Positions 1 through 7,669 of a stretch of DNA of 9,865 nt are shown here, piece after piece. The notes beneath the pieces were generated by a model, which had not been told where the DNA came from, did not search any database, and saw only the letters and a program-made list of their open reading frames with translations. Each line of letters opens with the position of its first letter. Position 1 is the stretch's first letter. The DNA is taken from NCBI GenBank assembly GCA_027325905.1, contig DAIEEM010000280.1, forward strand, positions 1 through 9,865, written 5' to 3'. Position numbers and translations under genes: made by a program. This stretch comes from Rhodocyclaceae bacterium (GTDB lineage Bacteria > Pseudomonadota > Gammaproteobacteria > Burkholderiales > Rhodocyclaceae).

Positions 1-20
1 TATATCAAAACCCAAAAACA

Positions 21-26
21 GAGGAG
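21..26 (+). promoter_or_regulatory. Strong Shine-Dalgarno site for the CBS-domain gene
   Basis: The purine run GAGGAG sits six bases before the ATG at 33. It fixes that ATG as the start and predicts good translation. The AT-rich bases 1-20 may be the end of a promoter or leader, but too little is in the window to identify one. Confidence 0.8.
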
Positions 27-32
27 ACCGTC

Positions 33-626
33 ATGCAACGCGCCGTCTACAAACCCATGCCTTTCCGCAAGCTCGCGCCCGGAGCGAGTTTCCAGCAGCC
101 CGCCACCTACAAGCCCGTGCAGGCGGATTCGCCCGCCCTCGAAGTAATGACGGACTTGCAACGGGTTTCCGCCGCCACGACGACCGCCGACGTATCGCTG
201 TCCCAGGCAACGCAGATCATGGTGGCGCGCAGCGTGCGCCTGCTGCTGGTCGTCAACGAAGCCAACGAAATCATCGGCCTCATTACCGCGCGCGACACCA
301 TGGGCGACCGCCCGGTCAAGCATATCAAGGAGCACGGCGGCAAGCACGGCGACCTCACGGTGCGCGACTGCATGACCTTCATCGAGGACATCGACGTGCT
401 CGCCATGGCCGACGTCATGCGCGCCGAAGTCGGCCACATCATCGCCACGCTGGAAAGCGTCGGCCGCCAGCATGCGATGGTCGTGGACATCGACCGTCTC
501 AGCGGCGAGGAAAGCGTGCGCGGCATCTTCTCGCTCAGCCAGATCGGCCGCCAACTCGGCATGCCCCTGCCGACCTTTGAAGTCGCCAAGACCTTCGCCG
601 AGATCAAGTCCTTGCTCGCGGCGTAG
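33..626 (+). CDS. Small protein with two CBS domains
   Basis: This 197-residue soluble protein is essentially a pair of CBS domains (a Bateman module), a fold that usually binds adenosine nucleotides and acts as an energy or redox sensor. After a basic, proline-rich leader of about 35 residues, the first CBS repeat runs from roughly 38 to 92 (a VMTDLQRVSA start, then VRLLLVV and the IIGLITARD strand-turn). The second runs from about 108 to 175 (LTVRDCMT start, HAMVVDI, GIFSLSQIG). There is no catalytic, membrane or DNA-binding domain, so it probably acts on a partner or stores a nucleotide signal. The start is set by a strong ribosome binding site. The next gene is convergent, so this gene is not in its operon. 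The domain call is firm; the ligand and partner are unknown. Confidence 0.88.
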   Translation: MQRAVYKPMPFRKLAPGASFQQPATYKPVQADSPALEVMTDLQRVSAATTTADVSLSQATQIMVARSVRLLLVVNEANEIIGLITARDTMGDRPVKHIKEHGGKHGDLTVRDCMTFIEDIDVLAMADVMRAEVGHIIATLESVGRQHAMVVDIDRLSGEESVRGIFSLSQIGRQLGMPLPTFEVAKTFAEIKSLLAA

Positions 627-652
627 CCGACGCACGGACCGCCGCCGCATTT

Positions 653-673
653 CCGCCGGCATGCGACCGGCGG
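653..673. terminator. GC-rich hairpin between convergent genes, possible bidirectional terminator
   Basis: In the 93-bp gap between the two convergent stop codons, a perfect 7-bp stem (CCGCCGG at 653-659 and CCGGCGG at 667-673) closes a 7-base loop. The position suits a shared terminator. Neither side is followed by a clear run of U, so intrinsic termination is uncertain and the hairpin may only stabilise mRNA 3' ends. Confidence 0.35.
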
Positions 674-719
674 GGCTGCCCGTCCCGCGGCGACGGATAG
701 CCGAGCCGTCCAATACGCT

Positions 720-2771
720 TCAGCTCGTCAGCTTGCGGTAGATATCGGCGATCTTCAGCGGCAGCTTGGCGACGTCGGCCAGCACCGTGTAGCCGGCCGG
801 ACCGACCATGTGCTTGAGGTAGTCGGCGCCGTGGCGGTCGATGGTGACGCAGTAGCTGCGCACCCCGGCACGGCGCGCTTCGATCAGCGCCTGGCGCGTG
901 TCCTCGACGCCGTATTGGCCGCGGTATTCGTCGCCAAAATCGTCGGGCCGGCCGTCGGACAGCGTCACCAGCAGCCGGTGCTTCGCCGGTTCCCGCAGCA
1001 AGAGCTGCGTCAGGTGGCGCAGCGGCGGGCCCAGGCGCGTGTAGTCCTTGGCCTCGATGGCGGCGATGCGGCGTTGCACGGCCTCGTCGTAGCGGTCGGC
1101 GAAATCCTTGATGCGGTAGAGTTCGCAGCGCGTGCGCGTCCAGCCCGAGAAGCCCCAGATCGCATAGCGGTCGCCGAGCATCTCCAGCGCCTCGCACAGC
1201 ATCACCAGCGCCTCGCGCTCGGCGTCGTTCACCCAGCCCTTGGTCGAGCCGCTCATGTCCACGAGGAACGCCGCCGCCAGCGACCGCTGGTCGCGGCTGC
1301 GGCGCACGAACAGGCGCTCGTCGGCATCCTCGCCGCCGCGGCGGTCGGCGATGGCGGCGACCAGCGCATCGAGGTCGATCTCACCGCCGTCGGGCTGGCG
1401 CTTGAGAATGCGATCCTCGCTGCGCAGCGCCTCGAAGCGGCGGCGGATCTGGCGGATCGGCAGCGCATAGCGGCGGCGCACCTCGGCGACGTAAGCGGCG
1501 TCTCCCGGCGGCAGGTCGCGCCAGTAGAGGTGGCACCAGCGGCGGCGGTAGGCGCGGCGGCGGTAATCCCATTCGTCATAGACGGCGTCGGCCGCGGTCG
1601 TCGTCGCCGCGGTCGGACCGGCGCCGTCGTGCGCCGTCGGCGTCCAGGCACCGGGACCGGCCGGCGTCATGCATTCCGGCGGAATCTCGCCGAGGTCGTG
1701 GATCAGCGACTGCGCCGCGGCGCGGCCGTCGGGCGGCAGGGCGACGACTTCGCCATCGATGCGCAATTCGCCGGCATCCGCCGCCATGGCGATGTCGATC
1801 GCGGTCTCGCCGCTGCCGGCCTTGCCGAGCGCGGCAACGAGGCCGGCAATCGCGCGGCGCAACACCAGCTTGTCCTGCGCGATGCGCTCGGCGCGCGCCT
1901 GCATGGCGAGTTGCGCGCGCAGCGGGCCGAAGGGCGCGGCGGCCGGCGGCGCACAATCCATCAGGCGCGGCAGCCAGGCGAGGCTGTCGGCGACGCTCGC
2001 CGCCGGCCGCGCCAGCGTCGCCCGCGCCGCATCGAGCTGCGGCGGCAGTTCTGCCAGCAGGTCGGCCAGCGCCGCGCCCAGTCCCGGCAGGTCGCGCGCC
2101 AGGCGCGCCGACAGGCGCAGCGCCTCAAGCAGCGCCAGCCAGGCCGATGCGCGTGCGGGTTCGCCGACGGCGGCCAATGTCTCCTCCAGCCCGGCGCCGA
2201 AGGTGCCGTAGCGCGTCTGCGCCCATAGCAAGGCGGCGAGCGCCTTGTAGCGGCCGACGGCATCCGCTGCGGCGATCTGCGCCGGCAAGTGCAGCGTCGC
2301 CGTGTCCGTCCACGCCCCGTCGCCACCAGCACCGGCGGCGATCTGCAGCGGCCGTCCCGACAGACCCTGGACGAAGTGCGCGAGCCGCGCTTCGATGCCG
2401 TCGAGCCGCAAGGCGGTGCCCGCCCGCGCGCCGGCGCCGATGTCGCGCAGGCTCGCCACCGCCGCGCGCGCGCCCTTGCCGTCGTATTCGTCGAGCGCGG
2501 CGATGACCCAGCGCTCGGCCTGCGGCTGCGCCATCGTCCGCAAGGCCTCGGGCGCGAGCTGGATGACCAGGTAGCCGATCTCGACGTCGGTGCGCGCCGC
2601 CACCTTGCCCCAGTGCAGCGCGAAGTCCTGCTTCGGCCGCGGCAGCAGGACGAGCGCGTCGAGCAGGCGCTCGTAACTGCGGCCGCCGACGATGTCGAGG
2701 TAGAAGATGTCGTCGAGCCGGGATTTCAGCTCGTCGAGGGTCAGGCGCGATGCGGCATCAGAAGACGGCAC
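720..2771 (-). CDS. cbbO: CbbO-type VWA-domain protein, RuBisCO activase partner (CbbO/NorD family)
   Basis: This 683-residue protein is the adaptor partner of the MoxR-type ATPase encoded just upstream. In characterised CbbQO complexes, CbbO recognises RuBisCO while the CbbQ ring supplies the ATP-driven remodelling that frees inhibitor-blocked sites. The N-terminal half is helical and contains the family-like stretch QDFALHW...ARTDVEIGY (about 49-70). A YDEWDYR motif at 398-404 precedes the arginine-rich linker typical of CbbO and NorD. A C-terminal von Willebrand A domain (about 495-683) has an intact metal site, with DMSGST at 505-510 and SDG at 605-607. The [14 protein letters not shown] block and the ending [12 protein letters not shown] match CbbO closely. 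The start is a GTG lying 14 bp inside the end of cbbQ with no clear ribosome binding site, so translational coupling is likely. NorD, the nitric oxide reductase partner, is the main alternative; motif wording favours CbbO. No RuBisCO gene is in the window. Confidence 0.88.
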   Translation of the reverse strand: MPSSDAASRLTLDELKSRLDDIFYLDIVGGRSYERLLDALVLLPRPKQDFALHWGKVAARTDVEIGYLVIQLAPEALRTMAQPQAERWVIAALDEYDGKGARAAVASLRDIGAGARAGTALRLDGIEARLAHFVQGLSGRPLQIAAGAGGDGAWTDTATLHLPAQIAAADAVGRYKALAALLWAQTRYGTFGAGLEETLAAVGEPARASAWLALLEALRLSARLARDLPGLGAALADLLAELPPQLDAARATLARPAASVADSLAWLPRLMDCAPPAAAPFGPLRAQLAMQARAERIAQDKLVLRRAIAGLVAALGKAGSGETAIDIAMAADAGELRIDGEVVALPPDGRAAAQSLIHDLGEIPPECMTPAGPGAWTPTAHDGAGPTAATTTAADAVYDEWDYRRRAYRRRWCHLYWRDLPPGDAAYVAEVRRRYALPIRQIRRRFEALRSEDRILKRQPDGGEIDLDALVAAIADRRGGEDADERLFVRRSRDQRSLAAAFLVDMSGSTKGWVNDAEREALVMLCEALEMLGDRYAIWGFSGWTRTRCELYRIKDFADRYDEAVQRRIAAIEAKDYTRLGPPLRHLTQLLLREPAKHRLLVTLSDGRPDDFGDEYRGQYGVEDTRQALIEARRAGVRSYCVTIDRHGADYLKHMVGPAGYTVLADVAKLPLKIADIYRKLTS

Positions 2772-3603
2772 GGATCAGGTCGTCGATGGCCATGGCCATC
2801 TCGGCGTCGTCGCCGAGCGCGCGGGCGATGGCCGCCAGGCAGGCTTCGCGCTCGGCGACGCCGTCCGCGATCAGGTGCCCGGCATGGACCAGCAGGCGCG
2901 TGCTGGCGCCCTCGTTGAGGCCTTGGCCCTTGAGGTTGCGCGTGAGCTCGGCGACGCGCACCAGCCGCTGCGCGACGTCCGCCGCGACGCCGGTTTCGCG
3001 CACGACGATCTCGGCTTCGGCGGCGGCGGACGGGTAGTCGAAGTCGATGGCGACGAAGCGCTGGCGCGTGCTCTGCTTGAGTTCCTTCAGCACGCTCTGG
3101 TAGCCGGGGTTGTAGGAGACGACGAGCATGAAGCCGTCCGCGGCATGCACCAGTTCGCCGCGCTTTTCCACCGGCAGCGCACGCCGCGTGTCGGCGAGCG
3201 GATGGATGACGACGGTGGTGTCCTTGCGCGCCTCGACGATCTCGTCGAGATAGCAGATCGCGCCGGCGCGCACCGCCGCGGTAAGCGGCCCGTCGAGCCA
3301 GGCCGTCTCCTCGCCGACGAGCAGATAGCGGCCGACGAGGTCCGCCGTCGACAAGTCGTCGTGGCAGGCCACCGTCACCAGCGGCCGCGCCAGCTTCCAG
3401 GCCATGTACTCGACGAAGCGCGTCTTGCCGCAGCCGGTCGGGCCTTTCAGCAGCACCGGCAAGCGGCGGCGCCAGGCGGCTTCGAACAACGCCACCTCGC
3501 CGCCGCAAGGACGATAGTAGGGTTCGTCGCCCAGGGTTTCCAGTTGCGGCGCGAGTGCGTGCAACTCCGAAGACAAGCGCGGCTGCGTATTTTCGATCGC
3601 CAT
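2758..3603 (-). CDS. cbbQ: CbbQ-type AAA+ ATPase (MoxR family; CbbQ/NirQ/NorQ group)
   Basis: This 281-residue protein, about the usual length for the family, is a AAA+ ATPase. Members form hexameric rings that with CbbO remodel RuBisCO, or as NorQ help insert metals into nitric oxide reductase. Visible are the Walker A loop GPTGCGKT (54-61), Walker B CYLDE (117-121), the sensor-1 region SYNPGYQS (163-170) and the conserved STRQRF segment (178-183). The lead-in [15 protein letters not shown] (29-43) and the [16 protein letters not shown] block (80-95) are characteristic of the CbbQ/NorQ group. All ATPase residues look intact. The ATG lacks a close ribosome binding site: the nearest GGAGG is 19 bases away. 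The gene follows tpx by 45 bp and overlaps cbbO by 14 bp. The family call is firm; CbbQ rather than NorQ rests on motif wording and the CbbO-like partner. Confidence 0.93.
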   Translation of the reverse strand: MAIENTQPRLSSELHALAPQLETLGDEPYYRPCGGEVALFEAAWRRRLPVLLKGPTGCGKTRFVEYMAWKLARPLVTVACHDDLSTADLVGRYLLVGEETAWLDGPLTAAVRAGAICYLDEIVEARKDTTVVIHPLADTRRALPVEKRGELVHAADGFMLVVSYNPGYQSVLKELKQSTRQRFVAIDFDYPSAAAEAEIVVRETGVAADVAQRLVRVAELTRNLKGQGLNEGASTRLLVHAGHLIADGVAEREACLAAIARALGDDAEMAMAIDDLIRAVF

Positions 3604-3609
3604 GCGGCG

Positions 3610-3638
3610 ATGGTGTCGTCCGCCTCCGCGAATGTCAA
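3610..3638 (-). promoter_or_regulatory. Possible internal promoter ahead of cbbQ
   Basis: In the 45-bp gap between tpx and cbbQ, the minus strand carries a perfect TTGACA (at 3638-3633). A weak -10-like hexamer CACCAT (at 3615-3610, three of six matches) lies 17 bp downstream. Initiation about 7 bp further on would fall at the cbbQ ATG itself, giving a nearly leaderless message, which fits the missing ribosome binding site. The poor -10 keeps this tentative. Confidence 0.25.
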
Positions 3639-3648
3639 GCGCAAGCGT

Positions 3649-4152
3649 TCAGCCGAGCGCCGCCAAGGCCGCGGCGTAGTTCGGCTCGTTCTTGATTTCC
3701 GGCACCAGTTCGCTGTAGAGCACCTTGTCGTTTTCGTCGACGACGACGACGGCGCGCGCGGCGACGCCGACCAACGGGCCGGTCTTGATGGCGACGCCGT
3801 AGGCTTCGAGAAAGCCGGCGCCGCGCATGGTCGACAGCGTGACGACGTTTTCCAGTCCCTCGGCGCCGCAGAAGCGGGCCTGGGCGAACGGCAGGTCGGC
3901 GGAGATGCACAGCACGACCGCGTTCGGCTTGTCGTTGGCCTGCTTGTTGAACTGGCGCACCGACGCCGCGCACGTCGGCGTGTCGAGGCTGGGGAAGATG
4001 TTGAGAATCTTGCGCTTGCCGGCGAAACCCGTCAGCGCAACGTCGGCGAGGTCCTTGCCGACGAGCGCAAAGGCGGGCGCGGTCTGGCCCTTCTGCGGCA
4101 GCTTGCCGGCGAGTTCGATGGGCTTGCCGCCCAGGGTCACGGTACTGGACAT
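3649..4152 (-). CDS. tpx: Thiol peroxidase Tpx (atypical 2-Cys peroxiredoxin)
   Basis: This is a 167-residue peroxiredoxin of the Tpx group, which reduces hydrogen peroxide and, preferentially, alkyl hydroperoxides using thioredoxin as electron donor. It has no signal peptide. The peroxidatic cysteine is C61 in the motif [16 protein letters not shown], with the conserved Thr and Arg of the active site. The resolving cysteine is C95 in ARFCGAEG, the same two positions as in E. coli Tpx. The length, the N-terminal [10 protein letters not shown] and the C-terminal VPEI segment are typical. The ATG is preceded by a good ribosome binding site. The gene is read in the same direction as cbbQ, ending 45 bp before it, so read-through into cbbQ-cbbO is plausible. 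Nothing is missing or unusual in the protein itself; the unusual part is its neighbours. Confidence 0.97.
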   Translation of the reverse strand: MSSTVTLGGKPIELAGKLPQKGQTAPAFALVGKDLADVALTGFAGKRKILNIFPSLDTPTCAASVRQFNKQANDKPNAVVLCISADLPFAQARFCGAEGLENVVTLSTMRGAGFLEAYGVAIKTGPLVGVAARAVVVVDENDKVLYSELVPEIKNEPNYAAALAALG

Positions 4153-4157
4153 GATGG

Positions 4158-4164
4158 TCTCCTT
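4158..4164 (-). promoter_or_regulatory. Shine-Dalgarno site for tpx
   Basis: The minus strand reads AAGGAGA ending five bases before the tpx ATG. It confirms the chosen start and is the clearest ribosome binding site on the leftward cluster. Confidence 0.8.
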
Positions 4165-4204
4165 GGGTGAAGGGCGTCATCTTGGCGGCGCCCGGCAGGT
4201 TCGA

Positions 4205-4226
4205 GAATACAGGGGTCCGGGTATTC
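4205..4226. repeat. Inverted repeat GAATAC-N10-GTATTC upstream of tpx
   Basis: Two perfect 6-bp arms (4205-4210 and 4221-4226) are separated by 10 bp. This gives a centre-to-centre spacing of 16 bp, somewhat more than one and a half helical turns. It lies 53 bp before the tpx start and overlaps the only -10-like sequence seen there, so an operator for tpx is possible. I recognise no known regulator consensus. Confidence 0.4.
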
Positions 4227-4331
4227 GGGCTACCGGATTTCCGCTCGCCGTCGAACGCGGGCCGGCCATCGTCGGAGTCCGTCCGGTCCGGTGCCCTTGC
4301 GCCGAACTGCCGGGCCGGCCGGCGAAGCGCG

Positions 4332-4371
4332 GTCGCGGCCGAAATTTCGGTCGATTCAGTTGTTCCGCGAC
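4332..4371. repeat. Nested inverted repeats with a 12-bp perfect palindrome
   Basis: A perfect palindrome CCGAAATTTCGG (4339-4350) lies inside a second inverted repeat, GTCGCGG at 4332-4338 and CCGCGAC at 4365-4371. The palindrome is AT-centred in otherwise GC-rich DNA and sits about 115 bp before the first gene of the rightward operon. It looks like a dimeric-repressor operator or, if transcribed, a leader hairpin. The regulator is unknown. Confidence 0.45.
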
Positions 4372-4464
4372 GGCCCGGCCTGTGCTCAAATTCAGCCTGT
4401 TGCGCAGGCCGTCCGGCACGCAATGCTGCGGGGGAGAGCGGCGCTGCGGCGTCGATGAACAGAA

Positions 4465-6099
4465 ATGAAAATAGCGGTAAGCGAACTGATCGTCAGGTTC
4501 ATGGAGCGGCTGGGCATCGGCCATGTGTTCGGCATGCCGGGCGCGCATATCCTGCCGGTTTACGACCGCCTGTACGGCTCGCAGATCAAGAGCGTCCTGG
4601 TCAAGCACGAGCAGGGCGCCGCCTTCATGGCCTGCGGCTATGCCCGCGCCGGGAACAGGATCGCCGCCTGCATCACCACCGCCGGTCCCGGCGCCACCAA
4701 TCTCGTTACCGGCATCGCCAACGCCTTCGTCGAGAAGCTGCCGCTGCTCGTCGTCACCGGCGAGACCTCAACCTACATTTTCGGCAAGGGCGGCTTGCAG
4801 GAAAGTTCCGGCGAGGGCGGCGCCATCGACCAGTCCACGCTGTTCGGCGGCATCACCCGCTATCACCGCATCGTCGAGCGCACCGACTATCTCGCCCAGG
4901 TGCTAAAGCAGGCCGCGAAGATCCTGCTGTCCGACAATCCGGGCCCGGTGCTGCTCAGCTTCCCCTACAACGTCCAGAAGGAAATGGTCGACGCCAGCCT
5001 GCTCGACGGCATCCGCTTCGCGCCCGACGCGCAGCCCGTCTGCAACCGCTTCGCGGCCACAGCCGACATGGCCGCCATGGTGCTGGCGGCGCAGCATCCG
5101 GTCATCGTCGCCGGCCACGGCTGCTTCCTGGCCGGCGCGCACGACCTGCTCCAGGCGCTCAGTACCGAAGAGCAGATTCCCGTCGCCACCACGCTGAAGG
5201 CCAAGGGGCTCGTCGACGAAGACTCGCCGCTGGCGCTCGGCTGCCTGGGCATCACCTCCGACGGCAAGGCCTACCGGCACATCGTCGAACACGCCGACCT
5301 GCTGATCTTCCTCGGCGCCGGCTTCAACGAGCGCACCAGCTATCTGTGGGACGCCCGGCTGCTCGGCGGCAAGCGGGTCATCCAGGTGGACATCGACGGC
5401 GAACAACTCGAAAAGGCGTTCGCCGCGGACCTGGCGATCCACGGCGACATCCGCGCCGTGCTGAAAGACCTGCTGCTGCATATCGACGATCGCCGGCGCG
5501 CCGCCGCGGCGACCCCGATTGCACGCGCAGAGGCCGCCCTGCCGCCGCCACACTTCGCCGCGATTTCCTGTTTTCTCGACCGCCTCGTCGCCCGCTTCCC
5601 GGAAGGCACGCAGATCTTCGACGACAACATCATCCTGGCGCAGACCTACCTGAAGGCATCCGCCCGCCATCGCTACTTCCCCAACACCGGGATTTCCGCG
5701 CTCGGCCACGCCATCCCGGCCGCGCTGGGCGCGCGCTGCGCCGTCGCCGCGCCGACGGTGGCGATCCTCGGCGACGGCGGCTTCCAGATGTGCTGCATGG
5801 AACTGATGACGGCCGTCAATTACCGCATTCCGCTCAATGTCGTGATGATCAACAACGGCACGCTCGGCCTGATCCGCAAGAACCAGTTCCAGCTCTACCA
5901 CGAGCGCTACATCGACTGCGATTTCGTCAACCCCGACTACGCGCTGCTGGCGCGATCGTTCGGCATCGCGCACTGGCGCGTCGAGACGTCCGACGACGTG
6001 GACCGCGTCTTCGCGGATGCGGACCTGGCGGGCGGCATCAACCTCATCGAGATCGTCTGGGACAAGAATGTTTTCCCGGCCTACAAGTCCGATCGCTGA
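4465..6099 (+). CDS. Thiamine-diphosphate enzyme of the acetolactate synthase family, probably not biosynthetic AHAS
   Basis: The 544-residue protein has the full three-domain layout of acetolactate synthase-type enzymes. The N-terminal pyrimidine-binding domain (about 1-165) carries the catalytic Glu E49 in KHEQGAAFMACGYARA and the TTAGPGATNLVTGIANA block (71-87). The central domain covers about 190-345. The C-terminal pyrophosphate-binding domain carries GDGGF (436-440) through NN (463-464), which binds Mg and ThDP. The enzyme should therefore decarboxylate a 2-oxo acid and transfer the resulting carbanion. Pocket positions differ from true AHAS: the usual FQE motif reads LQE (111-113) with extra glycine-rich residues after it, PKDVQ reads PYNVQ (167-171), GMHG reads GITS (262-265), and the specificity Trp reads Asn (N473). 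The Arg of GARFDDR is kept (R290). There is no small regulatory subunit nearby. YerE-type enzymes, which add an acetyl branch to a keto-sugar, are a plausible analogy given the setting. The substrate is unknown. Confidence 0.88.
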   Translation: MKIAVSELIVRFMERLGIGHVFGMPGAHILPVYDRLYGSQIKSVLVKHEQGAAFMACGYARAGNRIAACITTAGPGATNLVTGIANAFVEKLPLLVVTGETSTYIFGKGGLQESSGEGGAIDQSTLFGGITRYHRIVERTDYLAQVLKQAAKILLSDNPGPVLLSFPYNVQKEMVDASLLDGIRFAPDAQPVCNRFAATADMAAMVLAAQHPVIVAGHGCFLAGAHDLLQALSTEEQIPVATTLKAKGLVDEDSPLALGCLGITSDGKAYRHIVEHADLLIFLGAGFNERTSYLWDARLLGGKRVIQVDIDGEQLEKAFAADLAIHGDIRAVLKDLLLHIDDRRRAAAATPIARAEAALPPPHFAAISCFLDRLVARFPEGTQIFDDNIILAQTYLKASARHRYFPNTGISALGHAIPAALGARCAVAAPTVAILGDGGFQMCCMELMTAVNYRIPLNVVMINNGTLGLIRKNQFQLYHERYIDCDFVNPDYALLARSFGIAHWRVETSDDVDRVFADADLAGGINLIEIVWDKNVFPAYKSDR

Positions 6100-7669
6100 T
6101 CCGGCCGCGACGAAGCCGCGCCACAATTTCGTCGTCGTCGTTCCCGTGGCCGACCGGCCGCAGCACCTGCGCGCCTGCCTCGACAGCCTGCTCGAACTGC
6201 TGCGCCGCTATCCCTACGACGGGCGCATCGAGGTACTGATCGCCGACGACAGCGACGATCAAAGCTACGTCGCCGACAATGGCGCATTGGCCAAGCGCTA
6301 CACCGAACTCGGGCTGCCCTGCAGCCACTTCGCCCCCGCCGAGCAGATCGACCTCGTGGAATCGCTCGGCGACCGTCACGCGCTGCTCGGCGCCGTCGGC
6401 AACGCCCCGCGCGAGCGCTTCGGCCACAAGGGCCAGGGCGCCATGCGCAACATCGCCTATTTGAAGCTGGCGCGCATGCTCGCCGGCGCCGACGCCGACA
6501 CTCTGATCTGGTCGATCGACAGCGACCAGGAGTTCCGGGTGAAGGTGACGACGGCGCACGGCGACGAGGAAGCGTACTGCGTCGATTTCTTCCATGCGCT
6601 GGATGCCATCTTCGACGGCAGCGACACGCTGGTGCTCACCGGCAAGGTGGTCGGCGATCCGCCGGTGTCGCCGGCCGTGATGACCGGAAATTTCCTCGAC
6701 GACCTGCTCGCCTTCCTCGCCGACGCAGCGACGCGCGACCCGGCCGCGGCGTGCGCGCATCACGACGCGGCTGCGCGCCGCCAGGGCGAGGCGGCTTATC
6801 ACGACATGGCCGACCTGTTCGGTTTCGCGCGCAGCGAGGCCTACGCCTATCGCTGTCCGCTGGCGGGCGAACATGCCGAGGGCGACTGCTTCGCCCACTT
6901 CGCATCGCGCCTTGCCGGCTTCTTCCATGGCGAGCACCCGACCCGCGTTTCCTACTACGTGCCCGACGACGCCGTCGCCTCGGTGCAGCCGGCCCGCACC
7001 GTCTATGCCGGCAATTACGTGTTCCGGCCCGCGGCGCTCGAATATTTTCTTCCCTTCGCCGACCTGCGGCTGCGCATGTCGGGACCGACGCTCGGTCGGC
7101 TGGTGCGTGCGCAGATCGGCCCGCGCTTCGTTTCCGCCAACCTGCCCATGCTGCACCGGCGCACCGTAGGCGGCACCGCGCAAGCGGAGTTCCGTCCCGG
7201 CATCCATGTCGCGGCGCAAAACGTGGACATGGGCGGCGAATTCGAGCGCCAGTTCTACGGCGACGTCATGCTGTTCTCGATCGAGCGTCTGACTGCGCTG
7301 GGCTACCCGCAACAGCCGGTTGCAGACGACGTGCTGGCCGGCATCGTCGATACCGTTCGCACCGAGATGCTGGAAAGGTACAACGCACGGCACGAGTCGA
7401 TCCGAGCCAAGCTCGCGCAAGCCGAGGCGCTTCTGCGCAATCCCGCTCGCTGGTGGAATCAGTCGTCATCCCACGCCGCCGCCGTCGACGACCTCGCCGC
7501 CTTCTGCGGCAACGTCGCGCGCAACTTCGCCGTCGATGCGCCGGCCTGCCTGCGCATCAACTCGCCCGACGGCTGGGCCCAGTGGCGCGCCGGCCTGATC
7601 GGCGCGATCACGCGCTACCCCGCGGAATGCGCGACGTGGCGGCGCGTGCTCGGCGACCCGGCCCGATGA
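6068..7669 (+). CDS. Probable GT-A-fold glycosyltransferase with unrecognised C-terminal half
   Basis: I place the start at the ATG 6068, giving 533 residues. The Rossmann-like strand FVVVVPVADRPQHLRACLDS begins only at residue 21 from here, and a GGGA-like ribosome site precedes it. An ATG at 6017 would add 17 residues of antisense-like sequence. The N-terminal third resembles GT-A nucleotide-sugar transferases: VVVPV...RP (24-31), IEVLIADDSDD (54-64), GHKGQGAMRNIAY (119-131) and the metal-binding DSD at 151-153 in WSIDSDQEF. Farther on are YAGNYVFRPAALEYF (313-327) and a possible metal-site His in MLHRR (361-365). Residues from about 370 to 533 are mostly helical and I do not recognise them. 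No signal peptide or membrane span is seen, so it is probably cytosolic. It overlaps the preceding gene by 32 bp and the next by 4 bp. The donor and acceptor sugars cannot be read from sequence. Confidence 0.72.
   Translation: MFSRPTSPIADPAATKPRHNFVVVVPVADRPQHLRACLDSLLELLRRYPYDGRIEVLIADDSDDQSYVADNGALAKRYTELGLPCSHFAPAEQIDLVESLGDRHALLGAVGNAPRERFGHKGQGAMRNIAYLKLARMLAGADADTLIWSIDSDQEFRVKVTTAHGDEEAYCVDFFHALDAIFDGSDTLVLTGKVVGDPPVSPAVMTGNFLDDLLAFLADAATRDPAAACAHHDAAARRQGEAAYHDMADLFGFARSEAYAYRCPLAGEHAEGDCFAHFASRLAGFFHGEHPTRVSYYVPDDAVASVQPARTVYAGNYVFRPAALEYFLPFADLRLRMSGPTLGRLVRAQIGPRFVSANLPMLHRRTVGGTAQAEFRPGIHVAAQNVDMGGEFERQFYGDVMLFSIERLTALGYPQQPVADDVLAGIVDTVRTEMLERYNARHESIRAKLAQAEALLRNPARWWNQSSSHAAAVDDLAAFCGNVARNFAVDAPACLRINSPDGWAQWRAGLIGAITRYPAECATWRRVLGDPAR

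Larger units (their letters stand above)
4153..4464. promoter_or_regulatory. Divergent intergenic region between tpx and the rightward three-gene operon
   Basis: This 312-bp stretch must hold the promoters for the leftward tpx cluster and probably for the rightward operon. I could not place a convincing -35/-10 pair for either side. The leftward TATTCT at 4209-4204 is only a weak -10 candidate. The region contains three inverted repeats, two of them listed separately; the third is a small stem GCCTG/CAGGC at 4395-4399 and 4405-4409. The rightward ATG at 4465 has no good ribosome binding site, only a GGGGAGA about 27 bases upstream. Open frames crossing the region on both strands are rich in Arg, Ala and Gly and resemble no protein I know, so I call no gene here. 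Confidence 0.6.

Noticed and set aside
810..2228. Long open frame of 472 codons on the + strand opposite cbbO
   Set aside because: It is antisense to a well-supported gene, has biased Arg/Ala/Gln composition and no recognisable motif; GC-rich DNA commonly gives such shadows.
2707..4170. Open frame of 487 codons on the + strand running across the cbbO start, cbbQ and tpx
   Set aside because: It lies opposite three conserved genes, including through their intergenic gap, and shows no protein family features.
6017..6067. Earlier ATG for the GT-like gene
   Set aside because: It adds 17 residues unlike the protein start and a longer overlap with the ThDP gene; ATG 6068 has a better upstream purine run.
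4903..6126. Open frame of 407 codons on the - strand opposite the ThDP enzyme gene
   Set aside because: Antisense shadow with no motif; the + strand frame is conserved across its full length.
4167..6239. Open frame of 690 codons on the + strand overlapping the ThDP enzyme gene in another frame
   Set aside because: Its sequence is dominated by Arg, Pro and Ala, while the frame from 4465 has every expected ThDP motif.
6044..7420. Open frame of 458 codons on the - strand opposite the GT-like gene
   Set aside because: Because the GT-like gene is only partly recognised I compared the two. The + strand frame has GT-A motifs, a ribosome-site-like sequence and operon overlaps; the - strand frame has none.
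6751..7665. N-terminal extension of 305 residues on the CapK-like open frame
   Set aside because: It overlaps the GT-like gene in another frame and is Arg-rich shadow sequence; the ATGA junction at 7666 is the natural start.
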